Positions 28,676 through 36,318 of a stretch of 64,000 nucleotides of DNA are shown piece by piece. The stretch comes from Hyphomicrobiales bacterium (GTDB taxonomy: Bacteria; Pseudomonadota; Alphaproteobacteria; Rhizobiales; Kaistiaceae). How positions within the stretch are numbered: position 1 is the stretch's first letter; each line of letters starts with the position of its first letter. The position numbers and the translations under genes were made by a program. The stretch is taken from positions 1 to 64,000 of the forward strand of contig JAFKKF010000017.1 in the NCBI GenBank assembly GCA_017305635.1. The letters are read 5' to 3'. The notes beneath the pieces are model-generated. The model was not told the origin of the DNA, did not search any database, and was given only the letters and a program-made list of their open reading frames with translations.

Positions 28676-28690
28676 TTTCGCCATACGGAA
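28676..28690. promoter_or_regulatory. Imperfect palindrome upstream of the SDR gene
   Basis: TTTCGCCATACGGAA is a 5-5-5 palindrome with one mismatch in the arms, located 29 bp upstream of the SDR start. IclR-family operators often take this form. No regulator gene is adjacent, so assignment to a protein is a guess. Confidence 0.3.
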
Positions 28691-28708
28691 TGAAAGTCTA
28701 CGCTCGAG

Positions 28709-28774
28709 TCAATCGGAGCTCTTGCCAGCGCTTTTGGCAGAGCTCTTGGCAGAGCTTTTGGCGGCTTCAGGCAT
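28709..28774 (-). other. Low-complexity mini reading frame with Lys/Ser repeats after the oxidoreductase gene
   Basis: An ATG (28772-28774) overlaps the last codons of the 374-residue oxidoreductase in another frame and opens 21 codons, mostly AKSS repeats, ending TGA. At DNA level it is a 12-bp tandem repeat, AGCTCTTGGCAG-like, about four units. It could be a slipped-off C-terminal tail of the oxidoreductase, or chance. Confidence 0.3.
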
Positions 28775-29891
28775 TGCGCGCGGCGGCGAGGCTGCGGACC
28801 GATCCGGGCCTGACAGGGTCGCCCTTGCGCGCCGAGGCGATGGCCGCGAAATCGAGGGCCAAAGCCTCGAGGCTCGCGGCGGCGCTGTTGAGCGGCTGGG
28901 CCTTGTCCTCGACGGCCTTGAGGAGCGCGCCCATGGTGCCGCGAAAGCCTTCCTTGAACCACGTGCCTTTCAGATCGGGCGTGGCGCGGCCGGCTTCGGT
29001 GGTCAAGGTCACGGCCTGATTGCCGAGGTCGGGACCGCGGCTCGCCAGCGTCCCCTTGGCGCCAGTGATGAAGGTCGCATCCTCCGAGCCGAAGCGCGTC
29101 GTGCCGTCGAAGAGAAGCGCGGCCTGGCCGCCATCGAACTCGACGGAAGCCTGTGCGAGGAGCGGCGGACGCACGCGCTGGCCGGCACCACGGGCGGTGG
29201 TGGCGTAGACGGAAGTGGCGCGGCTGCCGATGAGGCTCGTGAGGAAATCGAACCAATGGATGGCGAAGTCGTAGAGGATCAGTTCGTGCAGGTCCTCGAA
29301 GACGGTGCCACCGATCCAGTTGTGGTCCCAATGGATGGAAACGTGGACGGATTGCAGGTCGCCGACGAGGCCGGCGCGCACCGCCTCGCGCATCCAGGAG
29401 AGGTGCGGGGCGAAGCGGCCGTTCTGGTTGACGGCGAGGACCCTGCCCTTCTCGCCGGCGAGATCGACGAGACGCTGCCCGGCATCGAGATCGAGGACGA
29501 AGGGCTTCTGCGAGAGGACGTGCTTTCCCGCCTTCAGCGCCGTCTCGATGAGCGGCAGCCGCTGGTCGGGATGGGGCGTGAGATCGACCACCTCGATGTC
29601 GTCGCGGGCGAGCGTGCGCTCGACGTCGTCGGTCGCCTCGGCGGCGGGGAAGAAGGCATCCCGTCGGGCGACGGCGCTCTTCAGCGTGCGGCTGGCAATG
29701 ACGGCGACATCGAAGCCGGCGTCACGGTAGGCCTCGAGATGGGCGGCCGCGATACCGCCGGCGCCGACCAGCGCGATGCGCGGGCGCCAGGCCTTCGGCA
29801 TGGGCGGCCCATAGGGCAGATCAGGCGCCGCGACCTCGGCAACGGTCGCCGATTTCAGGGCATAGGTATCGGTATCGGGGGTATCGGTCAT
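28767..29891 (-). CDS. Gfo/Idh/MocA-family oxidoreductase, first copy
   Basis: 374 residues. After a 35-residue leader comes a Rossmann NAD(P) motif (RIALVGAGGIAAAHLEAYRDAG, from about 37), the family motif SQKPFVLD near 131 matching EKP-type Lys, then a C-terminal alpha/beta domain (SIHWDHNWIGGTVFED). Such enzymes oxidise sugars, inositols or glycosides. The start overlaps the stop of the second Gfo/Idh/MocA gene upstream (ATGA). The canonical EKP triad begins with Gln here (QKP). Substrate not determinable. Confidence 0.9.
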   Translation of the reverse strand: MTDTPDTDTYALKSATVAEVAAPDLPYGPPMPKAWRPRIALVGAGGIAAAHLEAYRDAGFDVAVIASRTLKSAVARRDAFFPAAEATDDVERTLARDDIEVVDLTPHPDQRLPLIETALKAGKHVLSQKPFVLDLDAGQRLVDLAGEKGRVLAVNQNGRFAPHLSWMREAVRAGLVGDLQSVHVSIHWDHNWIGGTVFEDLHELILYDFAIHWFDFLTSLIGSRATSVYATTARGAGQRVRPPLLAQASVEFDGGQAALLFDGTTRFGSEDATFITGAKGTLASRGPDLGNQAVTLTTEAGRATPDLKGTWFKEGFRGTMGALLKAVEDKAQPLNSAAASLEALALDFAAIASARKGDPVRPGSVRSLAAARNA

Positions 29892-30964
29892 TTGATGAGC
29901 GGCACCGTGCGCTTCTCGGTGGCGGCGAGCACGGCGCTGTCGATGATGCGCTGGCCGGTGAGGCAGAAGGCCGGGTCGAGCGGACCGGTGATCGGCGCAC
30001 CGTCGGCGAGGCGGGCGAGCACGTATTCGACCGGCGCCCGGCGCCCTTCGGGCAGTTTGTCGACCGGCACCTTCACGTGGTCGGTATTGGCGCGGGTCTG
30101 CAGGGTGACGTGGTCGTCATAATCGTAGCTCGCTATCGAGCCGTCGGTGCCGACGAGGACGAAGCCGCATTTCGGCTGCGGCTGCTCAGTCCACGGATCG
30201 GTCAGCGTGCCCCAGCGCGTCTCGAACTTGGAAAGGCCATGGGCATAGCGGCAGATGGTGATCGAGTGCTGGTCGACCTCGATGCCGGGAGTCTCGTCGA
30301 CCACCGCGGTCACCTCGATGGGTTCGGCACCATCGTAGAACCAAGTGCCAAGGGTGACGCCGTAGCCGAGATAGTCGAGAAGGCTGCCGCCGCCGAAGGC
30401 CTTCTTGTACCACCAGGATCCGGGCTTCTGCTTCTCGACCTCCTCCGGCGAGACCTCGACCTTGTCGGCGAGATGGAAAAGCGGCCCGCGATTGCCGTCG
30501 TAGAAGTGGATCTCGATGAGGCGGCCGATCCTGCCCTCGGAGACCAGGCGCTTGGCGGTGTTGTGGCTCGGGTACCAGGCGAGCGGCCAGTTGACGGCGA
30601 GGCGCTTGCCGGACTTCTCGACCGCCGCGATCATGCGGCGCGCATCGGCGACGCTCGCGGCAAAGGGCTTCTCGACCAGCACGTTGACGCCATGACGCGC
30701 GACCTTCTCGACCACGGTGGCATGCTCGCCGGTGCGGGCGCAGATGATGGCGAGGTCTGCCTTCGCGGCGCTCATGCAGGCATCGAGATCGGTGAAGACG
30801 CGGGCCTCGGGGATGCCGAAATTGTCGATCGCACCCTGCATGCGGCTGCGGTCGGGATCGTAAATGCCGGCGATCTCGGCGTCGGGGTGGTTGAACACCT
30901 CGCGCAGCAGGTCGCCCATGTGGATGTGATCGAAACTGATCCCGACGACGCGGAACTTCGCCAT
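29888..30964 (-). CDS. Gfo/Idh/MocA-family oxidoreductase, second copy
   Basis: 358 residues. The Rossmann fold starts FRVVGISFDHIHMGDLLREVF, which departs from the usual GxGxxG, followed by the EKP motif LVEKPFAAS near residue 95 and a C-terminal domain with GGGSLLDYLGYG. ATG 30964 follows GGGAGGCAGTCG and is chosen over an upstream ATG that lacks a ribosome site. It is the first gene of the eight-gene sugar operon. Lack of a glycine-rich loop suggests altered cofactor binding or a non-redox role. Confidence 0.88.
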   Translation of the reverse strand: MAKFRVVGISFDHIHMGDLLREVFNHPDAEIAGIYDPDRSRMQGAIDNFGIPEARVFTDLDACMSAAKADLAIICARTGEHATVVEKVARHGVNVLVEKPFAASVADARRMIAAVEKSGKRLAVNWPLAWYPSHNTAKRLVSEGRIGRLIEIHFYDGNRGPLFHLADKVEVSPEEVEKQKPGSWWYKKAFGGGSLLDYLGYGVTLGTWFYDGAEPIEVTAVVDETPGIEVDQHSITICRYAHGLSKFETRWGTLTDPWTEQPQPKCGFVLVGTDGSIASYDYDDHVTLQTRANTDHVKVPVDKLPEGRRAPVEYVLARLADGAPITGPLDPAFCLTGQRIIDSAVLAATEKRTVPLIK

Positions 30965-31086
30965 CGACTGCCTCCCTTCGCCCGGTTCATGCCGGAGCTT
31001 TCTCTGGCAGGCAGTATCCACAATGGCGCCCGAAGGGGAAGGTAGGCGGTGCTCAGCCAGAAGAGAATGCGCCTGTCAGTCATTCG

Positions 31087-31115
31087 TTGACATTCGTCAG
31101 CGACTTGCTTACATG
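31087..31115 (+). promoter_or_regulatory. higBA promoter
   Basis: TTGACA (31087-31092) and TACATG (31110-31115) are separated by exactly 17 bp. The expected start site falls at or within a few bases of the higB GTG at 31121, implying a leaderless or near-leaderless transcript. Confidence 0.55.
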
Positions 31116-31120
31116 GCCAA

Positions 31121-31399
31121 GTGATCAAGTCGTTCAAGCACAAGGGTCTCAGCGACCTCTGGTCCGCCAGCAGGACTTCGAGGATCGACACGCGGCTGCA
31201 CCGACGGATTCTGCTTCGGCTTGATGTGCTCGATGCGGCGACCCTGGCCGAAGACATGAACCATCCAGGCTACGACTTTCATGCGCTGAGAGGGTTCGAT
31301 CCGACACGCTATACGGTCCATGTCAACGGCCCGTGGTGCATCACGTTCGAATTTGAGGATGGCAACGCCTTGCGCGTCGACTTCGAGCAATATCACTGA
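31121..31399 (+). CDS. higB: Type II toxin HigB (RelE/ParE-superfamily mRNA interferase)
   Basis: 92 residues, typical HigB length and toxin-first gene order. It starts MIKSFKHKGLSDLW and ends with RYTVHVNGPWCITFEFEDGNALRVDFEQYH, the family's C-terminal beta sheet. These toxins cut mRNA at the ribosome and are neutralised by HigA. The start is GTG; no Shine-Dalgarno sequence lies ahead of it. higA follows after 11 bp. The locus is less GC-rich in appearance than neighbouring operons, consistent with acquisition. Confidence 0.93.
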   Translation: MIKSFKHKGLSDLWSASRTSRIDTRLHRRILLRLDVLDAATLAEDMNHPGYDFHALRGFDPTRYTVHVNGPWCITFEFEDGNALRVDFEQYH

Positions 31400-31410
31400 G
31401 GAGCTTCGTC

Positions 31411-31836
31411 ATGACCGAGTTCATTGCCAAGCGCGATCCCAAGCGCTGTCCGTCCCATCCGGGTGCGGTTCTCGACGACATGATCCCGGCGACGGGAATG
31501 ACCAAGTCGGCAATCGCAGCGTCGCTCGGCATTTCCCGCCAACAGCTCTATGACATTCTCCACGAGGCCAAGCCCGTGTCCGCCAAGGTTGCGGCCCGCA
31601 TCAGCCGAGCGTTCGGGGGGAGCACAAACTCGTGGCTCAACATGCAGGCTGCCCACGACGCCTGGCACGCTGAACGGGAGATCGCGGAAGAGATCGAGCG
31701 GATTCCCGTACTCGCCACGGCCGGATCGATCACCTCTTCGTCAAATCCCGCGCGTGGGGCGACTTCCGGCCGTTTCCTCGCAAGGGATGGTGCGGCAATG
31801 AAGAGACCGCCGCCGCGCAAGCGACGCGCGGGCTGA
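31411..31836 (+). CDS. higA: Antitoxin HigA (XRE-type), with C-terminal extension
   Basis: 141 residues. The HigA core includes CPSHPGAVLDDMIPATGMTKSAIAASLGISRQQLYDIL (written here in part) and FGGSTNSWLNMQAAHDAW. It binds HigB and its own promoter. Classical HigA proteins are near 100 residues; this one adds about 40 residues rich in Ser, Arg and Pro (RPPPRKRRAG end). The extra tail may be from read-through into neighbouring sequence or a DNA-binding addition. The start ATG 31411 follows GAGGAGCTTCGTC. Confidence 0.92.
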   Translation: MTEFIAKRDPKRCPSHPGAVLDDMIPATGMTKSAIAASLGISRQQLYDILHEAKPVSAKVAARISRAFGGSTNSWLNMQAAHDAWHAEREIAEEIERIPVLATAGSITSSSNPARGATSGRFLARDGAAMKRPPPRKRRAG

Positions 31837-31845
31837 CCTTGCGCG

Positions 31846-32880
31846 TCAGATCCACCGGCGCCAGCGGGCGACGATGGCAGCGGCGGCGACGGCGATACCG
31901 AGGGCGGCGATCACCAGCCAGAAGCCGAAGATGCCCGAATTGGTGTAGGGCGTCTGGAAGTTCATGCCGAATATTCCAGCTACCGCGCCAATCGCGCCGA
32001 GAGCGAGGCTGAGGAAGGTGAGCCGGCGGATGAGCGCGTTGGTGGTCTCGGCGAGCTGGGTGGTGAAGAGATCGAACGAGCCCTGGATGAGCTCGCGGGC
32101 GTGCTCGATCGTGTCGATGGCACGTTCGAAACGCCGCTCCAGCGCGACGAAGTGATCGCCCGCGTCGGCATCGGCGACGAGCGAGAAATCCGGACGCGAC
32201 AGGCCGTAGAAGACGGTGCGCTGCGGGGCCAGCTCGCGGCGGAGCGAGGCGATGAAGCGGCGTCCCTGGAGCACCTGCCCGAGCAGCGCATTGTCGCGCG
32301 GATTCGATTCCAGGATCTTCATGTCGAGGGAGTCGACGAAGCCTTCCACCTCCTCGAGGCCGGAGAGGAAGCGGGTGAGGTGGGTATCGAGGAGCGCGGC
32401 GGCGAGCGAGGCGGAACTCAGCGCGCCAAGGAGCGTCTCGCCGCGATCCTCGTCGCGGAACTCGGAGAGGAAGGCGATGGGATCGTCGGCGACGGTGATC
32501 AGCCAGTTCTTGCCGATGATCATGTCGAGGCGCACGGTCTTCAACCCGGGCGGCGGATCGCTCGACTCCGTCGCCGGCACGCGGTCGGCGATCGCCCAGA
32601 GCGCGCAGTGAAAATATTCGCCGTGGCGGTTGAGCAGCGGACAGCTTCCCCCGCCGGCGAGGTCGCGCGCCGAGCCGGCATTGAGGTCGAAGAGGCGCCG
32701 AAGCCGGTCGAGCGCCGCCTTGTCCCGTCCGACGGCGTCGACCCAGAGCAGTTGGCGCTCGTCGAGGCTCGGCAGGGTTTCGGGAAGGGGCATTTCCCTG
32801 TCCTGGCCGTCGGCGTCATAGAGAAAGGCGTGGATCGCCCCGGCGCCGCCGGCGCCCTCCCCCTCCTGGCGCAGCATCAT
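31846..32880 (-). CDS. CorA/ZntB-family divalent cation transporter
   Basis: 344 residues: a cytoplasmic domain of alpha/beta plus long helices, and two C-terminal membrane helices. The pore signature is GMNFQTPYTNSGIFGFW, the GMN motif followed by a ZntB-like loop in place of MPE. Family members move Mg2+, Co2+, Ni2+ or export Zn2+. ATG 32880 is preferred because AGGGAG precedes it; a TTG at 32940 overlapping the phnN stop would add 20 residues. It follows phnN on the same strand by 56 bp and may ride on the phosphonate transcript. Confidence 0.88.
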   Translation of the reverse strand: MMLRQEGEGAGGAGAIHAFLYDADGQDREMPLPETLPSLDERQLLWVDAVGRDKAALDRLRRLFDLNAGSARDLAGGGSCPLLNRHGEYFHCALWAIADRVPATESSDPPPGLKTVRLDMIIGKNWLITVADDPIAFLSEFRDEDRGETLLGALSSASLAAALLDTHLTRFLSGLEEVEGFVDSLDMKILESNPRDNALLGQVLQGRRFIASLRRELAPQRTVFYGLSRPDFSLVADADAGDHFVALERRFERAIDTIEHARELIQGSFDLFTTQLAETTNALIRRLTFLSLALGAIGAVAGIFGMNFQTPYTNSGIFGFWLVIAALGIAVAAAAIVARWRRWI

Positions 32881-32936
32881 CGAAAGCTCCCTGAGCGGAT
32901 GCTCAAGGGAATGAAACGCCGCGGCAGTCGATTGGT

Positions 32937-33599
32937 TCAATCGAGCGTGGGAGGCGACCGGACCGGGGCCGAGGATGCCCCCTCCTCCGCACCCCCGGGC
33001 GCTGCCGCGCTTGCGGCGGCGGCGAGCCGGCGGATGACCGCCACGAGCGCTTCCCCGGCGACGGAGACATCGCCGCTATTGTCGATCTCGACCGAATCCG
33101 GTTCGCCACGGAAGAGGAGCATGCCCCGCGCCTTGCGGCGTTCCTGTTCGTCGCCGTCCTCGCGACCACGGGCGGCGAGGCGCGCGGCGAGCACTTCCGG
33201 GCGGCAGGTGATGGAGACGGTGATCACCCTGCCGAAGGCCGAGCGGATCTCGGGCAGCGCGGCGCGCGAGCCGTTGGCGACGGCGACCCCGCCGCCGGCG
33301 ACATGGCGGAGGGCTTCGGCGGGAATGGCGTAGTGGAGGCCGTGGGCCTCCCACGTCACCGCGAAGGCGCCCGCGGCCCGCGCCGCCATGAAGGCGGGCA
33401 GCGGAAGCGAATCATGGTCCTCGGCAGAGGGGAGCGACGGGCGGGTGACGACGCGGCGGACGAAGAGCACGGACCGATCGGCGGCGAGTCGGGCACGCGC
33501 GTAGTCGATGAGCGTATCCTTGCCAGAACCGCTCGGGCCGACGACGGCGACGAGCGTGCCGCGCGGGACCGGCTCCCAGAGGAGATCGGCGCTAAGCAA
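32937..33599 (-). CDS. phnN: Ribose 1,5-bisphosphate phosphokinase
   Basis: 220 residues, guanylate-kinase-like fold. The P-loop is VVGPSGSGKDTLID near residue 21, followed by RRVVTRP and a basic lid (AARGREDGDEQERRKAR). It phosphorylates ribose 1,5-bisphosphate to PRPP, the last step of C-P lyase carbon salvage. The start is TTG 33599 overlapping the phnM stop by 8 bp, with GAGGG upstream. The C-terminal 30 residues are Ala/Pro/Gly-rich and probably disordered. Confidence 0.9.
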   Translation of the reverse strand: MLSADLLWEPVPRGTLVAVVGPSGSGKDTLIDYARARLAADRSVLFVRRVVTRPSLPSAEDHDSLPLPAFMAARAAGAFAVTWEAHGLHYAIPAEALRHVAGGGVAVANGSRAALPEIRSAFGRVITVSITCRPEVLAARLAARGREDGDEQERRKARGMLLFRGEPDSVEIDNSGDVSVAGEALVAVIRRLAAAASAAAPGGAEEGASSAPVRSPPTLD

Positions 33600-34731
33600 C
33601 GCGGCGGCCCTCGCGCCAGACCGAGCGCACCACCGGCACCCCGGAAGGGCGGCGCACGCGGACGAGGTCGGCGCGGAGGCCGGTGGCGATGCGGCCGCGA
33701 TCCGCCAGCCCGACGGCGCGGGCGGGCGTCGCGGTGACCATGCGGATCGCCGCCGGCAGGCCGAGAGCCGGGTCGAGATCGGCAAGGACGAACGGCGCCT
33801 GCATCAGGCTGAAGGGAACGTAGTCGGAGGACAGCACGTCGAGGACGCCCGCCTCGGCGAGGGCCTTCGCCGAGATATTGCCGGAATGGGACTTGCCGCG
33901 GACGATGTTGGGGGCGCCCATGAGGACCGCCATGCCGGCGGCGTGGGAGGCGTTCGCCGCCTCGATGCTGGTCGGGAATTCCGCGATGCTGACGCCGAAG
34001 GCTTCCGACTCCGCGACGTGCTCCAGCGTCGCGTCGTCGTGGGACGCGATCGCGATGTGGCGCTCGCCGCAGGCCTCGGCGAGGGCGCGGCGGTGGAGGG
34101 CCGAGTAGCGCTCGGACTCGGCAATGCGGCGCTCGGTGAAGCGCGCGAATTCCTCGTCGGTCCGGCCGCTCTTGGTCTTGTAGTAGAGGGTGTAGGTCTC
34201 CATCGTCTGGAACTGGCGCTGGCCGGGCGCGTGGTCCATGAGCGAGGCCAGGCGGACCTGCGGGTCGTCGCGGAAGTCCTCGAAATGGTCGAGGACGTTG
34301 GCCGCCGAAACTTCGCAGCGCAGGTGGATCAGGTGGCTGGCGCGGAGACGGTCCTCGGCGCCGGCGGTCTCGATAGCATCGGCGATGGCGCGCATCTCGC
34401 CGCGCTCGAAGCCGCCCTCCTCGTCGGAGCCGAGGCGGAGGCAATCGAAGACGGTGGTGATGCCGGAGGTGGCGACCTGGGCATCATGGGCCTGCAGCGC
34501 CGCGATCGAATCCCAGGTGACGCCGGGACGCGGCGAATAGTGCGATTCGAGGTGGTCGGTGTGGAGCTCGACCAGGCCCGGGATGAGGTAGTCGCCCTCC
34601 ATGTCCTCGCCGAGGCTGGCGCGGCCGCCGTCGATCGCCGCGATGCGGCCCTCGCGCAGGACGACCGTGCCGTCGAGGATGCCGTCCTCGAGCACGATCC
34701 TCGCATTGGTGAGGATGGTTTCGCTGGGCAT
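33592..34731 (-). CDS. phnM: Alpha-D-ribose 1-methylphosphonate 5-triphosphate diphosphatase
   Basis: 379 residues of the amidohydrolase superfamily. It removes pyrophosphate from the triphosphate made by PhnGHIL. Metal-ligand motifs: VELHTDHLESHYSPRPG near 54-70 (the family's HxD-type site), LRCEVSA, ASHDDATLEH near 230, and SSDYVPFSLMQAPF near 310. ATG 34731 touches the stop of the 2H phosphoesterase gene. Length and motif order match E. coli PhnM. Confidence 0.93.
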   Translation of the reverse strand: MPSETILTNARIVLEDGILDGTVVLREGRIAAIDGGRASLGEDMEGDYLIPGLVELHTDHLESHYSPRPGVTWDSIAALQAHDAQVATSGITTVFDCLRLGSDEEGGFERGEMRAIADAIETAGAEDRLRASHLIHLRCEVSAANVLDHFEDFRDDPQVRLASLMDHAPGQRQFQTMETYTLYYKTKSGRTDEEFARFTERRIAESERYSALHRRALAEACGERHIAIASHDDATLEHVAESEAFGVSIAEFPTSIEAANASHAAGMAVLMGAPNIVRGKSHSGNISAKALAEAGVLDVLSSDYVPFSLMQAPFVLADLDPALGLPAAIRMVTATPARAVGLADRGRIATGLRADLVRVRRPSGVPVVRSVWREGRRVA

Positions 34732-35438
34732 CAGGCGGACTTTCTGGTTTCGGCGGCGGCGAGCGGATGGAGGGCGCGCACGACGAACGGCCCGCCGCGT
34801 TCCGGCTCGGCGAAGACGGCGATGGAATCGACGGCGACCGGGGCGGCGATGAGCGGGGCGAAGATTGTGTCGAGCGCGGCGGCGACGCGCGGCGCATCGG
34901 CATTCGCGACCGGGCCGGTCAGGGTCATGTGGAAGCGGAACTCCTCGCGGACATAGGGGTAGCCGTAGCGGAGAAGATAGGCGCGCTGGCGCTCGGTGAG
35001 CCTCTCCGGGTTGCGGCGGGCGATGTCGGCATCGCTCAACGGCGCGCGGAGCGGCGCCAGGTGGTCGACGGCATCGGCGGCGAGCGCGTCCATGGCGGGG
35101 AGCGTGTCGGCCGGAACAAGGGCGAAGAAATGGCCGATCCGGCGGATGGCGAGGCGCGGGATGGCGAAGGCGGCGTGGGATGCGGCAAAGGCGCCGGCAG
35201 CGCGGTCGAGATCGCCGGCTGTCCGGCCGGCGGCGAGGTGGAAGGGGGCGACCAGCGTGCCGTGGAAGCCGTAGCGGGCGGGCTCGGCGGTAAGCGCCTT
35301 GAGATCGGCGGCGGCGAAGCCGGCGACGTGCGGCGGCGCGATCGCCGCATCGGCGAAAGCGTCGCGGCCGAGCCACGCGGCGGCCATCCGCGTCAGCGGG
35401 TGGGCGGCATCGGGCGCGAAATAGACGGCATGGCGCAT
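34731..35438 (-). CDS. DUF1045 phosphonate-cluster protein (2H phosphoesterase fold)
   Basis: 235 residues with two HxT motifs at His59 (HGTL) and His170 (HMTL), the hallmark of 2H phosphoesterases. Members of this family are found recurrently inside alpha- and betaproteobacterial phn clusters. It may hydrolyse a cyclic phosphate such as 5-phosphoribosyl 1,2-cyclic phosphate, replacing PhnP, which is absent here; this is inference. It is tightly coupled: its start abuts phnE and its stop abuts phnM. Confidence 0.85.
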   Translation of the reverse strand: MRHAVYFAPDAAHPLTRMAAAWLGRDAFADAAIAPPHVAGFAAADLKALTAEPARYGFHGTLVAPFHLAAGRTAGDLDRAAGAFAASHAAFAIPRLAIRRIGHFFALVPADTLPAMDALAADAVDHLAPLRAPLSDADIARRNPERLTERQRAYLLRYGYPYVREEFRFHMTLTGPVANADAPRVAAALDTIFAPLIAAPVAVDSIAVFAEPERGGPFVVRALHPLAAAETRKSA

Positions 35439-36256
35439 CAGAGAAACAGCTTCCGCAATTGCTGCGAGACGACGTCGATCAGGGACACGGTGACCAGCAT
35501 GACGATGAGCATGGCCGAGGCTTGCGGATAGTAGAAGCCCCGAATGGTCTCGAACAGGACCTGGCCGATGCCGCCGGCGCCGATGAGCCCGAGGACGGTC
35601 GCCGCGCGCACGTTCGATTCGAAGCGGTAGATGGCGTAGGATATCCAGAGCGGCAGCACCTGCGGAACCACGCCGAACACGACCTCCTGCACCTTGCTGG
35701 CGCCGGTGGAGCGGATCGCTTCGACGGGCCGGTGGTCGATGGCCTCCACCGCCTCGGAGAAGAGCTTGGCGAGCACGCCCGTGGTGTGGACGAAGAGCGC
35801 CATGACGCCGGCGAAGGGTCCGAGGCCGACGGCAACGACGAAGAGCACCGCGTAGACGAGCTCATGGATCGAACGAAAGAGGTCCATGAGCCGGCGCACC
35901 GGCTGGACGACGTACCAGGGGGCCATGTTGCGCGCCGAAAGGATGCCTAGCGGGACGGCGCAGACCGCGGCGAGGAAGGTGCCCCACAACGCGATCTCCA
36001 GCGTGACCAGCATCTCCTCTATGTAGTAGCGCCAGTCCCCGAAATCCGGCTTCAGGAAGCCGGCGACGTAGGTCGCCATGTTGCCGGCATCGGTGAAGAG
36101 GCTCGGCCAGCGGAACATCTCGGCCGTCTGCCAGCTGAGCGCCAGCAGGATGGCGAGGCCGACCCAGGTCGCGGTGACGGCGAGGCTGCGCTTCCAGTCG
36201 CGTTTCACCGCGGGACGGGACGAGGCGGCCGTCGACACGTCGGCGAGATCGGTCAT
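35438..36256 (-). CDS. phnE: Phosphonate ABC transporter permease
   Basis: 272-residue permease with five to six helices. The cytoplasmic EAA loop reads [24 protein letters not shown]. It moves phosphonates across the inner membrane with PhnC and PhnD. Only one phnE is present, whereas many rhizobia carry two. ATG 36256 is preceded by the 62-bp gap after phnD that contains a strong hairpin. Confidence 0.94.
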   Translation of the reverse strand: MTDLADVSTAASSRPAVKRDWKRSLAVTATWVGLAILLALSWQTAEMFRWPSLFTDAGNMATYVAGFLKPDFGDWRYYIEEMLVTLEIALWGTFLAAVCAVPLGILSARNMAPWYVVQPVRRLMDLFRSIHELVYAVLFVVAVGLGPFAGVMALFVHTTGVLAKLFSEAVEAIDHRPVEAIRSTGASKVQEVVFGVVPQVLPLWISYAIYRFESNVRAATVLGLIGAGGIGQVLFETIRGFYYPQASAMLIVMLVTVSLIDVVSQQLRKLFL

Positions 36257-36276
36257 CGCGGGCTCCGGTTGCGGGA

Positions 36277-36303
36277 GGCGCCGGCGAACGAGCCGCCGGC
36301 GCC
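36277..36303 (-). terminator. Hairpin after phnD
   Basis: Perfect 10-bp stem GGCGCCGGCG/CGCCGGCGCC with a 7-nt loop between phnD and phnE. No U-tract. Likely 3'-end protection of the phnD message or partial attenuation. Confidence 0.65.
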
Positions 36304-36318
36304 CAGCTCGACGCGAAA

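Noticed and set aside
28709..28764. 12-bp tandem repeat as a CRISPR-like array
   Set aside because: Units are directly adjoining, without spacers, and too few; better explained as a simple coding-type repeat.
31087..31836. HigBA locus as part of a larger genomic island or integron
   Set aside because: No integrase, attachment repeats or tRNA nearby; only the two-gene module is visible.
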